From Pyropia yezoensis (taxonomy: Eukaryota; Rhodophyta; Bangiophyceae; Bangiales; Bangiaceae): a stretch of 64,000 nucleotides of DNA. The position numbers and the translations under genes are program-made. The stretch is taken from the NCBI GenBank assembly GCA_009829735.1, contig CM020619.1, positions 12,639,777 through 12,703,776 of the forward strand. The letters are read 5' to 3'. The number at the start of each line of letters is the position of its first letter. Positions within the stretch are counted from its first letter, which is position 1. The notes beneath the pieces were generated by a model, which was not told the DNA's origin, ran no database searches, and worked only from the letters and a program-made list of their open reading frames with translations. Below, one piece after another: positions 20,103 through 29,666 of the stretch.

Positions 20103-22067
20103 ATGGCATCATTGGCCCGCATCGAGGCCCGGTTTTCCGGACTCGACGCTCGCCAGGAGCGGACGGAGGACGCGATGGCAGTGTTGATGTCAACACGCCA
20201 CACGACGGGACCCCGTCGTGTTCCTCCCACACCAGTACGGTTCGAACCGGCCGGACTACTTTCGGAGTCCACCAGGGTCAACCCCGGTGTTGCTACTCCT
20301 GGACAACCCCCGGACACAATGGGGTATGGATCCGACTCGTCGGCAGAGTTGGAACGGAGCCACACGGAGCGATACGCTCGGAGCACCCGAAGCGGACTCC
20401 GCGGACACGACCCGGCGGATACTTACGCCGGTGGAGAGTCGGTTATTGGCGGAGGGGGTACCCTCTCACAGTATCCCCACGACGAAGGAGGCCAGGCAAC
20501 TCGGGTTCCCGAGGTGCCGACGCCTGAAGTACCATCTTCAGTGGTGGAAGCTATGACCGCGCAGGTCACTGCGAGCCTACTGAAGCGGATGGAGTCCGAT
20601 GAGTTTGCTCATCAACTGGCTAAGCGACTGGATATCCAGGACGCTGACACGGAGATCGTCAACGAAGTCTTCAGGTCGGTACTGACTCCCGAACGTTATC
20701 GTTTGGAAGACCGATCTACCACCGTATCGGAATCGATGCGTAATACGTCGCACCGAGCGATCCGCTCTATGCAGACCCTTATGAAGGGAGTCCCTATGTT
20801 CGGGGGCCCCAACGGACGTCCGTTGGCAGTCATCGGCTTCTTGACTAGCTTCAAGGCAGCCGCGGACAAGGCCCTCGTTAACGAGGGGCTGGCGCTGGAG
20901 ATCCTCCCGTTCTTTGTTGATGAACGGGTGCGAGGCATTCTTCGCCAGGCATCCCCGATGCCGGGAATGAGGGTCGCGGCCACCCCCATGGATTACCGTG
21001 GGATTCTCAAGGAGCTGCTGAGCAGTTACCTCAGTGAGGACATGTGCGAGGACCACTATCGGGCCCTTCGCACTGCCACCGCCCAGTCCTGGGAGGATGA
21101 AGAGATGTTTGGACGCCGGATCCAAGAGCTCGACTACGAGCTGGGGAAGCTCCTCGGTGAAGGGGAACTACGGGCCATCCTGTTCGCAGGAGTACCCAAC
21201 TACGTGCGGATATCCGCACGGGGAGCCAATACGGCCCGGACGAACTTCAGTCGACTGATGCATATGTGCAAGTCCCTAGGGGACGCCTACCGGGTTCTAC
21301 ACCCGGAATGTGCCTTGGCCCCGAAGCCCAAGGGTGAGGGAGGCAAGCCCAGTCTTACCCCGGTACCGAGGCAAGAGAAGGTGGAACGTAAGGCCGCACC
21401 AGTACTGGTGGCGACCGAACATACCCCTACGGGCGAGGATGAACCTCTAGTTGACCAACAGGGCCACCTGTTGCTACCGGCGACGCCGGTTATTGATGAG
21501 CACGGTACGGTAGCGTACATTGCTCCGGCGGGGACCCAGTTCCAGGTCAGCGAGGGCACGGGACGTCGCGTCCCGTACGTACGGACTACGGGGTACTCCC
21601 CGGTGACAGGTAACCCTCACCAACCCTTGCCAACATGGGCGGTGCGCACGGAGGCACCCCCGCAGATTGCGGGCCGACCCAACCGGTTGGGGGAGTCCAT
21701 GTTCCGGTTGACCCAAGGACCCAAGGCCTACCAGGGAGCAGGCACTCGGGCGCCCGAGGGAGGCAACCGCAGCTACGGGGCTACCCCGATGCGAACTCAA
21801 GGGGGGACCGGCACGTCCGGATGTATGTTGTGTGGGGATCCCCAGCACTGGGTGTCTTCCTGCACACTCATCCCCGAGGAGTCTCGGCGGGCAGCGGCGC
21901 AACGCAAGGCATCCACCGGGGGGTATCCCGCCAGAGCACCCGGACCCGCACCGGGTAGGCAGCCAGCTCCAGGTGGAGTACTGGCCGTCGAGGAGGCACC
22001 TCCTCAGCCGGATGTCCCGGCGGACAGCACCCTACCAAGGGCGGGAAACGAGCAAGAGGAAGGATGA
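20103..22067 (+). CDS. Chromovirus gag polyprotein
   Basis: A 654-residue Gag, the structural protein that packages element RNA in cytoplasmic particles. The ATG at 20103 opens MASLARIEARFSGLDARQER; the frame is already open from the LTR border but has no earlier ATG. A charged, partly disordered N-terminal third is followed by a helical capsid-like region (VVEAMTAQVTASLLKRM through GILKELLSSYLSEDMCEDHYRALRTATAQSW). Near the C-terminus is a CCHC zinc knuckle CMLCGDPQHWVSSC, spacing CX2CX4HX4C, at about residues 574-587. The frame is intact. Its stop overlaps the pol start as ATGA, so pol lies in the -1 frame and must be reached by reinitiation or slippage. Confidence 0.9.
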   Translation: MASLARIEARFSGLDARQERTEDAMAVLMSTRHTTGPRRVPPTPVRFEPAGLLSESTRVNPGVATPGQPPDTMGYGSDSSAELERSHTERYARSTRSGLRGHDPADTYAGGESVIGGGGTLSQYPHDEGGQATRVPEVPTPEVPSSVVEAMTAQVTASLLKRMESDEFAHQLAKRLDIQDADTEIVNEVFRSVLTPERYRLEDRSTTVSESMRNTSHRAIRSMQTLMKGVPMFGGPNGRPLAVIGFLTSFKAAADKALVNEGLALEILPFFVDERVRGILRQASPMPGMRVAATPMDYRGILKELLSSYLSEDMCEDHYRALRTATAQSWEDEEMFGRRIQELDYELGKLLGEGELRAILFAGVPNYVRISARGANTARTNFSRLMHMCKSLGDAYRVLHPECALAPKPKGEGGKPSLTPVPRQEKVERKAAPVLVATEHTPTGEDEPLVDQQGHLLLPATPVIDEHGTVAYIAPAGTQFQVSEGTGRRVPYVRTTGYSPVTGNPHQPLPTWAVRTEAPPQIAGRPNRLGESMFRLTQGPKAYQGAGTRAPEGGNRSYGATPMRTQGGTGTSGCMLCGDPQHWVSSCTLIPEESRRAAAQRKASTGGYPARAPGPAPGRQPAPGGVLAVEEAPPQPDVPADSTLPRAGNEQEEG

Positions 22068-25000
22068 CCGGGGGGCGCTGGGGTAACCCATGCAAGCCAC
22101 CCCGGAGTACCGCGGGGAAAGCCCCACGGAGAGCGCGGTTGAGCCGACGCCGCATCAACCCCCGGGTACACCTTCCGGCCCCGACGACACGGCGTCAGGG
22201 GATTGATGACCAACCTCCAAGGTTGGGAGGAGAGGACGGGATGCCCCGTCACGTTGAACCAGCCAAGGGCCCTGTCCAGGATGCCCGAGGAACACCGGAT
22301 ATCGGTGTAGGACATGTGCTGTTCACCTTGGAGAACTTCAAGGTATCAGCCACACTGGGGGTTGACCCCCAGTCGACACGATCGTACTACCCTGTACTGG
22401 ATACAGGGGCTGGACCCAACCTTATCCGGAAGGATACCCTCCCGGACAAGTGGCTTCCGCGAGTCAGAGCGACTCGGGGACCCACCATCAAGGACGCGAA
22501 TGGTCGCCTCATTCGCACGACCACAGCGATGTCGCTGCGGGTTACCATCGGGGAACTCACCACGGAAGTCGACTTCCTGGTGTGTGAGACCCTATCGGTG
22601 CCCTGCATACTGGGATGCACCTTCATCAACGTTCACGTGGATGCAATCCGGCCAGGCCGGAGGACCGTCGAGCTTCAAGAAGCCGACGGAACGAAGCGAG
22701 GACATACGGCTATCGTCAGGGACCTGACGCTACAAGGGAGCCACGTTAACGTGGCTGAGGTGTACGCAAGCGTCGAGCCGAAGACACTTCGGTTGGCCAA
22801 GCGAACTCGCTTTGAGCCGTTGTCGGAGACAGTCCTCCCGGTTAACTGTGACCTCGCAGGCATCTGCAGAGTCCGGTCCAACCTGCGGACGTACAAGCGC
22901 CATGGGTTGACCATGGCCAACGGTCTCATAGACCTCCCAGCAGGAGGGTCGTCCCTCCTGGTGATGGCGAACTATCGCCGTAAGGCAGTCACCCTCCCGA
23001 AGGGAACTATCCTCGGGATTGCCGAGCTCTACGAAGGAGATATCCTTACCCCTGACAAGGAAGGTCAAGTGGAACCACTTGAGGTGCTGGCGGTCGCCGA
23101 GCCCACCGAGCGACAGCAACCCGATGACGGGAAGCCTAACCCATCGGAGGCTCCGGCGGACATGCCGCCAAAGGACCAAGAAGCCTTGAAGGCACTGGCC
23201 GAGGCTGACCTCGACCACCTTCCCCCTTCGGTAGCCGAAGGGGTACGACGAATGCTAAGAAAGCATGACGTCATGTGGACAGGCGGGGCCTTGGGTACCA
23301 TTGGGGCAACCCAACATCGTATTGACCTGGTACCAGGCGCACGCCCCGCCCGCTCACAACCGCACCGAGCGGGACCTATGCAACGAGAGATCGTTGATGG
23401 AGAAGTGAAGAGGATGAGTGAAGCTAAGGTGATCCGACCTTCGATGTCGGAGTGGGGTGCCCCAGTCGTTATCGTACCGAAGAAGGATCAAACCCCTCGG
23501 TTTTGCATCGATTACCGACGCCTCAACTTGGTTACCAAGAAGGACTCCTACCCTTTACCAAGGATGGATGAATGCATCGACTCCCTGGGGGAAGCTACGG
23601 TGTTTACCACCATCGACTGCAATGCCGGATACTGGCAGATCCCGGTGGCGGACGAGGATATCCCCAAGACGGCATTCGTCTGTCACAGTGGAGTGTACGA
23701 GTTCCTAAGGATGCCCTTCGGATTGTCCAACGCCCCCGCTACATTCCAGCGGGCTATCGACATTATACTGTCGGGGGTGAAGTGGCGTAACTGCCTAGTG
23801 TACCTCGATGACGTCATCGTCTTCTCGCGGAACATGGATGACCATGTGCAACATGTTGACGAGGTACTCACCCTCTTGAGGGACGCCGGGGTAACCTTGC
23901 GTCTGAAGAAGTGCGCCTTCTTCCAACAGACGGTCGAGTATCTGGGTCACCAGATAACCCCTGGTAAACAAGGGGTACTCGAAGCCAATACCCGGGCACT
24001 CCGGGATGCCCGGTTCCCTAACACCCAGACACAGCTCAAGAGCTTTCTGGGAATGTGCAACGTATACCGACGGTTCGTCAAGGACTTCGCTCGGATAGCC
24101 AAACCGTTAACGGTTCTTACGAGCAGTACCTTGCCCAAGGTACTCCAACCCCCTTCGCCTAGCGAAGAGGAGGCGTTCGAGTCGCTGAAGCGAGCCCTAC
24201 TATCCCCACCCGTCCTTGCGTTACCGCACAGACGGGGGACCTTCGTCATCGATGTCGATGCGTGTGATACACAAGTGGGATGCACCCTGTTACAGGGGGA
24301 GACGTTGATCGGTTCCGATAACGTTATCCCGGACCTACGTCCGGTAGGGTACTTCAGCCGGACACTCAACCCGGCTGAGCGTAACTATAGTGCCACCGAG
24401 CGTGAATGCCTCGGAGTTATATGGGCAGTGCAACTGCTCCGTCCATACCTGGAGGGCTCCAGGTTCATCGTGAGGTCCGACCACGCACCCCTACGATGGC
24501 TCCTCAACCTTGGTGACAAGGATTCCGATAGCCATGGGAGGCTAGCCCGATGGAGGCTGAAGATGGCCGAGCACGACTACCGTACCGTGTATAAGGCTGG
24601 GTCAACCCACCATCTCGGAGACGCATTGTCTCGCCTCGACACCCCGAGCGGGGATACCCGCCCTGTGGACGAGGACATCCCGGTGGTACCGGTGTGCATG
24701 GTGGGTAATGCTACCCAGGGTATGGTTGACCATACCATGGCACACCTTGCGTGCCCATTGACCCTCGCGGACTTCCGCGAGGCACAGGCCAATGACGATG
24801 ACTGTAAACGCCATCGTGCTAACCTCCTGGCCGGTACGGCCGGCATCTTCTCCGAGAACGAAGACGGACTCATATACCGGCGGGCACCCGCCGATGGACG
24901 ACATCAAGTCGTGGTTCCCGTGTCCTTACGGCAAGCCGTCATGGAACGAGAACACGAGAACCCTACAGCCGGACATCCGGGGGGTTCACGTATGTTCGCA

Positions 25001-25711
25001 GCAATGCGAAGGTTCTTCTACTGGCCGGCAATGGCCGTCGACGTGGTCGACCACGTAAGGGGATGCCACTCCTGTGCACGTAACCGCATGAGTCTACATA
25101 GGCAGGCATCTGCCATGAAACTATTCCCACCCGATGGGCCCAACGAGCAAGTCGCTATCGACATACTCGGGCCACTTCCGGTAACGGAAGAAGGGAACAG
25201 GTACATCCTGGTCATGTCTGACCGCTTCACTAAGCTGTCACGAGCGGCAGCCATCCCGAATGATACGGCATACACGATTATGAACGCAGTGGTTGACCAC
25301 TGGATCAGTGCATACGGAGTCATGAAGCAACTACTCTCCGACAACGGAGCAAACCTTACGTCCGCATTCTGCACTAAGGTCCTGGGCATGTTCGGCATCG
25401 AACCACGTCGGGCATCCGACTACCACCCGCAAACCAACGGGCAGGTGGAGCGGTTCAACCGCACCATCGTCAAGATGCTACAATGCTACGTGGCCGAGCA
25501 CACAAACACTTGGGACAGGCTTCTGTCCGTACTCACCCTGGCATACAATGCCAGGCCACATCGGAGCACGAACATCGCTCCGCTGGAGTGGGTCATGCCA
25601 CTAGGCGTCGGTAACCTGACGCTGCCACCAGGCAGGTGCACTCGGTATGATACACCGAAAGGCCGACCGGCCGAACGTATCCACCTAGCTTGGTTGGCCA
25701 AGCTATCGTAG
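22064..25711 (+). CDS. Chromovirus pol: protease, reverse transcriptase, RNase H, integrase core
   Basis: A 1215-residue pol segment. The order is an aspartic protease (LDTGAG, Asp113), reverse transcriptase (RFCIDYRRLN, IDCNAGYWQIPV, FGLSNAPATFQR, and YLDD at Asp582-Asp583), RNase H (FVIDVDACDTQVG, Asp730; TERECLGVIWA; VRSDHAPLRWL), and integrase. The integrase has the HHCC finger (REHENPTAGHPGG...CHSCARNR) and the D,D(35)E triad Asp1033, Asp1093, Glu1129 (VAIDILGPL, LLSDNGAN, GQVERFN). All catalytic residues are present. The ATG overlaps the gag stop. An in-frame TAG at 25709-25711 cuts pol before the integrase C-terminal module, which continues directly in the same frame. Apart from that single codon, pol looks intact. 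Confidence 0.94.
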   Translation: MTGGRWGNPCKPPRSTAGKAPRRARLSRRRINPRVHLPAPTTRRQGIDDQPPRLGGEDGMPRHVEPAKGPVQDARGTPDIGVGHVLFTLENFKVSATLGVDPQSTRSYYPVLDTGAGPNLIRKDTLPDKWLPRVRATRGPTIKDANGRLIRTTTAMSLRVTIGELTTEVDFLVCETLSVPCILGCTFINVHVDAIRPGRRTVELQEADGTKRGHTAIVRDLTLQGSHVNVAEVYASVEPKTLRLAKRTRFEPLSETVLPVNCDLAGICRVRSNLRTYKRHGLTMANGLIDLPAGGSSLLVMANYRRKAVTLPKGTILGIAELYEGDILTPDKEGQVEPLEVLAVAEPTERQQPDDGKPNPSEAPADMPPKDQEALKALAEADLDHLPPSVAEGVRRMLRKHDVMWTGGALGTIGATQHRIDLVPGARPARSQPHRAGPMQREIVDGEVKRMSEAKVIRPSMSEWGAPVVIVPKKDQTPRFCIDYRRLNLVTKKDSYPLPRMDECIDSLGEATVFTTIDCNAGYWQIPVADEDIPKTAFVCHSGVYEFLRMPFGLSNAPATFQRAIDIILSGVKWRNCLVYLDDVIVFSRNMDDHVQHVDEVLTLLRDAGVTLRLKKCAFFQQTVEYLGHQITPGKQGVLEANTRALRDARFPNTQTQLKSFLGMCNVYRRFVKDFARIAKPLTVLTSSTLPKVLQPPSPSEEEAFESLKRALLSPPVLALPHRRGTFVIDVDACDTQVGCTLLQGETLIGSDNVIPDLRPVGYFSRTLNPAERNYSATERECLGVIWAVQLLRPYLEGSRFIVRSDHAPLRWLLNLGDKDSDSHGRLARWRLKMAEHDYRTVYKAGSTHHLGDALSRLDTPSGDTRPVDEDIPVVPVCMVGNATQGMVDHTMAHLACPLTLADFREAQANDDDCKRHRANLLAGTAGIFSENEDGLIYRRAPADGRHQVVVPVSLRQAVMEREHENPTAGHPGGSRMFAAMRRFFYWPAMAVDVVDHVRGCHSCARNRMSLHRQASAMKLFPPDGPNEQVAIDILGPLPVTEEGNRYILVMSDRFTKLSRAAAIPNDTAYTIMNAVVDHWISAYGVMKQLLSDNGANLTSAFCTKVLGMFGIEPRRASDYHPQTNGQVERFNRTIVKMLQCYVAEHTNTWDRLLSVLTLAYNARPHRSTNIAPLEWVMPLGVGNLTLPPGRCTRYDTPKGRPAERIHLAWLAKLS

Positions 25712-26230
25712 ATGATTCCTAAGCTCAAGGGTGCCCTTGACAGAACACAACTTCGATACAAGAAGTACTTCGACGCCCGGCTACGGGTGCGCAACGCAAC
25801 CCTGGTAACAGGTGACTGGGTCTATATCAGACACCAGAAGTTCCGAGGGAACAAGCTTATGCAACCGGTCAAGGGACCGTACCAGATCTTACACAGAGAT
25901 GATCACTCTGTCATGCTGCTCTCCGATACGGAGATACAACGCATCAACATCAATGATGTGACACCTGCTCCGAAGCCGGAACAGCCTCAGCCGGTACCGG
26001 CCGGGTTGCTACATGAAGCTCTTACAACCCACCGGTCAGATGACCCGGTGGGACCGGATGGGATTCCATACCAAGTAGATTGCGTGGTCGGACACACCGA
26101 CCCGGACCTACCAGGACCCTGGTACGTCAAGGTTATGTGGGTCGGATACGACTCACCCACCTGGGAACAGGCGGCAAATATACCCCGCCAACTCCTCATG
26201 CCTTACATGAGGCGACGACGCCTACTGTAA
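25712..26230 (+). CDS. Chromovirus pol C-terminal part: integrase GPY module and chromodomain
   Basis: This 172-codon continuation in the pol frame begins immediately after the TAG at 25709-25711. It holds the integrase C-terminal GPY/F-type motif (VKGPYQILHRDDHSVMLL) and ends in a chromodomain (PYQVDCVVGHTDPDLPGPWYVKVMWVGYDSPTWEQAANI). The aromatic positions used to cage methyl-lysine in HP1-type chromodomains (Tyr, Trp, Tyr) are retained. Chromodomains guide chromovirus integration to histone-marked chromatin. Whether this piece is made by readthrough, by reinitiation at the ATG that directly follows the stop, or not at all cannot be decided from the sequence. Confidence 0.88.
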   Translation: MIPKLKGALDRTQLRYKKYFDARLRVRNATLVTGDWVYIRHQKFRGNKLMQPVKGPYQILHRDDHSVMLLSDTEIQRININDVTPAPKPEQPQPVPAGLLHEALTTHRSDDPVGPDGIPYQVDCVVGHTDPDLPGPWYVKVMWVGYDSPTWEQAANIPRQLLMPYMRRRRLL

Positions 26231-26308
26231 CATCCCAACCGACACCGACTTCGGCTGTTGGGGGGTGAGGCTTATACCTACTAAGTAGGGTGTCACATGG
26301 TTACGGCA

Positions 26309-26398
26309 GACTTAGGTTTCTAAGTCAAATCAGACTTAGGTTTCTAAGTCGAACCAAGCTTAGGTAACTAAGTAGAGCCAAGCTTAGGTAACTAAGTA
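26309..26398. repeat. Four 24-bp tandem repeats, each an 18-bp hairpin
   Basis: Palindromic units GACTTAGGTTTCTAAGTC (26309-26326 and 26333-26350) and AGCTTAGGTAACTAAGTA (26357-26374 and 26381-26398) recur at an exact 24-bp period, separated by 6-bp linkers (AAATCA, GAACCA, GAGCCA). They follow the pol stop by about 80 bp and precede the 3' end of the antisense gene. In position they resemble a bidirectional 3'-end or structural RNA element. Confidence 0.85.
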
Positions 26399-26472
26399 AA
26401 TCCTGAACCTTAATAAGTTAACTTAAAGGTAAAGGCTAACTCCGATGATATCGACGTAACTAGGGAGCTTAC

Positions 26473-26531
26473 AAGGGAGGATAACCTCCCCAAGCCAAGA
26501 CACAAAGTAAGGGAGGATGACCTCCCCAAGC
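26473..26531. repeat. Two 23-bp hairpin repeats, 36-bp period
   Basis: AAGGGAGGATAACCTCCCC at 26473 and AAGGGAGGATGACCTCCCC at 26509 each fold as GGGAGG/CCTCCC stems with a 3-base loop. They share a CAAGC tail and differ by one loop base. They form the second hairpin cluster in the 480-bp spacer between pol and the antisense gene. Confidence 0.8.
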
Positions 26532-26708
26532 AAGAACCAACCGGAAGAAGTTGGACGGGAGGCAAGGCACCACTGAGCCAGAAGGGGTACTCCCCAGGGC
26601 AGCAAACAGAGGCAAGCAATGCCCCCAAAGGGGATGAGTTTATACTCACTACTACCCGGCCACCATAAGGGCCACCGGGTCCCTCTCCCGTACAAACAAT
26701 AACACTCC

Positions 26709-29078
26709 TCAGTGGGTCGACCCACTGCCCGAGGGAGGCCACTCACGCGTAAGCGCGTATACCTCCGTGCTCCACCGGTCGGCGATGTCACGACGGTCAA
26801 TCACCCGAGTTACCTCGGTGCATAGCTGGACGAGGGTGCTGCGGCCAGCCTCCACGTCCTCCAGAGCTTTCTGGAGGCGGTCCAGCACGCCACCGAAGCA
26901 ACGCGCTGACCCAACTAGCGCAGCACCTGGGGGGATATCCCCCCAGCTAACAGAGAGACCCTCCCGCATTGCACGGGCAACAAGGGCGTCAACGCCCTCA
27001 TACCAGAGACGGGGACCCCCGTCATGTAGGACAGGGGCGGGAGGTGACACTGGCGCAGCCAGAGGAGCCACAGGAGCCGACACGGCTACCACCGGAGCCG
27101 GTGGCACCTGATATGAGGCTCGGTAGGACCCTACCGAAGGGGCTCCACCGTAACCCCGGCGGGGCTCCGCCCGACGACGGGACACCTCACGCTCCCCACC
27201 CGCAGAGCCCCACTCTCGGGGACGACGGCCAACCGCCGCCGGTATCGGGTTACCGAACCACGGGGCAAGGACCTGAAGAGGGTCATGGATAACCATGGGA
27301 ATACCCAGGTCAGCAGCAGCCTCGGTGGACGCCCACCCATGGCAATTGGGCTCACCCGGCTGAGTACGCCGGATACGCAACGAGTGACGAGGCAAGGGGG
27401 TAGCCCCAGCCTGCGGGTCCCGATACGGGGGAAGGGCCAACACCCCAGCCCAGTTCACGGCATCGTGAACAGCCAGCAGGGCTTCGAACTCCCGGGCCAA
27501 CCCGGTCTTGGCAGCTATCAGGTCCACGCCCAACTGCGCGATGTGCCGACGGACACCCGTCGGAAGATGAAACAGGCGCCCCTGCCGGCGGACGGACAGC
27601 AAGAAGGAGGAAGCCTGCCCGAGGGTAACCTCAAGGGTGAAGGTACCCTGCAACGGGTGGACCGGTCGGGAGGCCAACACACTCCCGAAGTATCGGAGAC
27701 AGGAGCCGGTGTCAAACCGGAATGCAGGGGCGGGTTCCCACCCCTCCTGCCATAGCGGCGGGCGCACGGGAGTGTATACCGGCGCACGACCGTTGCCGGT
27801 CTGCAACGCACACGTTATATCGGTGCGGAACGCATCCGCCATGACACCATGGTTACGTCGCCAGCTCGACGCCGACTTCAACCCCGCCATAGGCGGGTAG
27901 GGAGCCGTCAACGACAGATACGGGGATACCCCCGGGTAGTAATCAAAGTCGGGATACCGACCGGTATCGCCCACCGTCTCCCCAAACGCAACCGGTTCCG
28001 CCGCCGCCGCAATCCCCCGAGCACTAGCCGGGTAGTCAACCTCCCGCGGCAACGCGGGGGCAATCAGGTCGTATACCCCGAAGGCGGGGTCGAGGTAGAC
28101 CTCACCCCGTCCCACCCGGGTGCGCCAGAGCTGCGCATGCCGGTCGTCCGGCTGACTCAGGATCCAATGGTGTTCCACCCGCACCGCGTTCGGCTGGTTG
28201 ACCAGCCGCACCAACTCCCGCTCCCAACTCGGGTCCACCTTAACGCGCCGGGAGGACTCTCCACGGGGAAGCGGCTGGTGGAAGTCCACCCGCATCCGCC
28301 TATCGGACTCCATTGACTCTTGCACAGTCAGGCCTCGAACCCGAGCCACCAAGTCGAACATCGACATGGCGGGTTGACCCGCCGCCACGGCGACGCCGCC
28401 ACCCAACGGGGCAACCCGGGCAGGACCAGGAAGAATCGGGGGCGCCGGGGGATGCCCCACCGGCAGATGAGCAGGTGCCGAAGGTGCACGGGGCCGAGGA
28501 GGGAGAAGAAGGGCGGGCGCCCGCCCGGAGTAACTACCGGAGTCCACTGCCATCGGTGTAGACCCACCTTGACCACCAGACGCCGGCGGCACCGCGGGCA
28601 GAGCAACACCGCCACCCGAGCCCGACGAGGGCACCTCGGGGGCAGCAGGGGTAGACCCGTCACCCGCAGCCGCGGATGAACCACCCGGGCGGGCACCCGC
28701 GCCGTCTTGACCCGCCGTCCCGGTCGGGGTGCCACCATAACCGCCCGACACGCCGGCGACGCCGTCTTGAGGTTGAGCCGCGCCGGCACCGGCGACAGGA
28801 GCCATCCGGGCCGCCGGAGGAGTAGTGGTAGACGCAGCAGCTACCCGCGGTTGCCCGCCACCCGACGGAGCCGTCGTGCCGCTGCACACGGACGACAAAT
28901 CGCCCGGAGCACCGTCCGGAGCCACGCGAACGGTCACCCGGTCGTCCTCGTCCTCCGACGAGCTCGCTAAGAAGCACTCGGCGGCGGTGGCAGAGACGGG
29001 AACGTCGTCCACCATCACCTCTTCCACCTCCTCAAGCAGGAGGTCGTCCTCGCCCCCGGGTACCTGGGGGTCCGACAT
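26709..29078 (-). CDS. Antisense 789-residue gene of unknown function inside the chromovirus
   Basis: A stop-free reading frame runs against the direction of gag-pol between pol and the 3' LTR. The first ATG (29078, MSDPQVPGGEDD) opens a very acidic segment (DDLLLEEVEEVMVDDV, SSSEDEDD). A Gly/Ala/Pro-rich linker occupies roughly residues 90-260. A non-repetitive region (about 270-640) contains MSMFDLVARVRGLTVQESMES, WERELVRLVNQPNAVRVEHHW, YPDFDYYPGVSPYLSL, SCLRYFGSVLASRPVHP and TGVRRHIAQLGVDLIAAKTGLAREFEAL. A helical C-terminal section (DALVARAMREGLSVSW, DRLQKALEDVEAGR) completes it. The residue diversity, the acidic/linker/globular architecture and survival in a young element argue for a real gene. 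I recognise no domain. Some plant gypsy elements carry extra antisense genes of unknown role, so the position has precedent. Its promoter would have to be internal, near 29080-29660, or in the 3' LTR. Confidence 0.72.
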   Translation of the reverse strand: MSDPQVPGGEDDLLLEEVEEVMVDDVPVSATAAECFLASSSEDEDDRVTVRVAPDGAPGDLSSVCSGTTAPSGGGQPRVAAASTTTPPAARMAPVAGAGAAQPQDGVAGVSGGYGGTPTGTAGQDGAGARPGGSSAAAGDGSTPAAPEVPSSGSGGGVALPAVPPASGGQGGSTPMAVDSGSYSGRAPALLLPPRPRAPSAPAHLPVGHPPAPPILPGPARVAPLGGGVAVAAGQPAMSMFDLVARVRGLTVQESMESDRRMRVDFHQPLPRGESSRRVKVDPSWERELVRLVNQPNAVRVEHHWILSQPDDRHAQLWRTRVGRGEVYLDPAFGVYDLIAPALPREVDYPASARGIAAAAEPVAFGETVGDTGRYPDFDYYPGVSPYLSLTAPYPPMAGLKSASSWRRNHGVMADAFRTDITCALQTGNGRAPVYTPVRPPLWQEGWEPAPAFRFDTGSCLRYFGSVLASRPVHPLQGTFTLEVTLGQASSFLLSVRRQGRLFHLPTGVRRHIAQLGVDLIAAKTGLAREFEALLAVHDAVNWAGVLALPPYRDPQAGATPLPRHSLRIRRTQPGEPNCHGWASTEAAADLGIPMVIHDPLQVLAPWFGNPIPAAVGRRPREWGSAGGEREVSRRRAEPRRGYGGAPSVGSYRASYQVPPAPVVAVSAPVAPLAAPVSPPAPVLHDGGPRLWYEGVDALVARAMREGLSVSWGDIPPGAALVGSARCFGGVLDRLQKALEDVEAGRSTLVQLCTEVTRVIDRRDIADRWSTEVYALTREWPPSGSGSTH

Positions 29079-29654
29079 GGTGCAACCGGGGTAGCAGGGG
29101 CGCCCCGTGCAGAAAAGCCGAGGCCGGCTCGACCCGGTACAAGGAACGCTCGCGCAGGACGAGCCAGGGAAGCGCGGGTACCCGTGCTTATAACCGCACA
29201 GCTCGGCACGAGCGATGCGGCAGCGCGGGACGACCCGCGCCAGCCGAGCTACGGGGGCGCTCCACCCAGGCACCTGGACCGGAGCCACGCCCCCCCCACA
29301 CGGGGTAAGCAAGGGGGGTCACCCCCAACCGCCCCCGCGCAACGCGGGCAGTTCCCGCCCCCACTCAATCGTCCACACGAGAGGGGCCCCCCTACCACCA
29401 GGCACCTGGTGGCGGATCCGCTTGCACCACCCCTCGGAAAGGGGGGTCGTGAACAGAACCCGCATCGGGAATTTAACGGTCCGGAAAACGGATCGTGTGT
29501 GTACCACACAAAGGGGGGCACCCCCCTCAGACAACCTCGAAAAGGGGTGTCTGTCGCGACGGGGCGCAAAGCCCCACCCGACTGGTAAACGGTCACGCGA
29601 CCCACTTACATTCGGTAACCCGAATGCAACTCGACCCGAGGACGGGCCGAATCT

Positions 29655-29664
29655 AAGGGGGGGA
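29655..29664 (+). other. Polypurine tract
   Basis: AAGGGGGGGA ends two bases before the 3' LTR, the position where plus-strand DNA synthesis is primed in LTR retrotransposons. Confidence 0.75.
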
Positions 29665-29666
29665 TA

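Noticed and set aside
26309..26398. Regularly spaced palindromic repeats considered as a CRISPR-like array
   Set aside because: There are only four units, with 6-bp linkers inside a eukaryotic retrotransposon spacer, and no cas genes.
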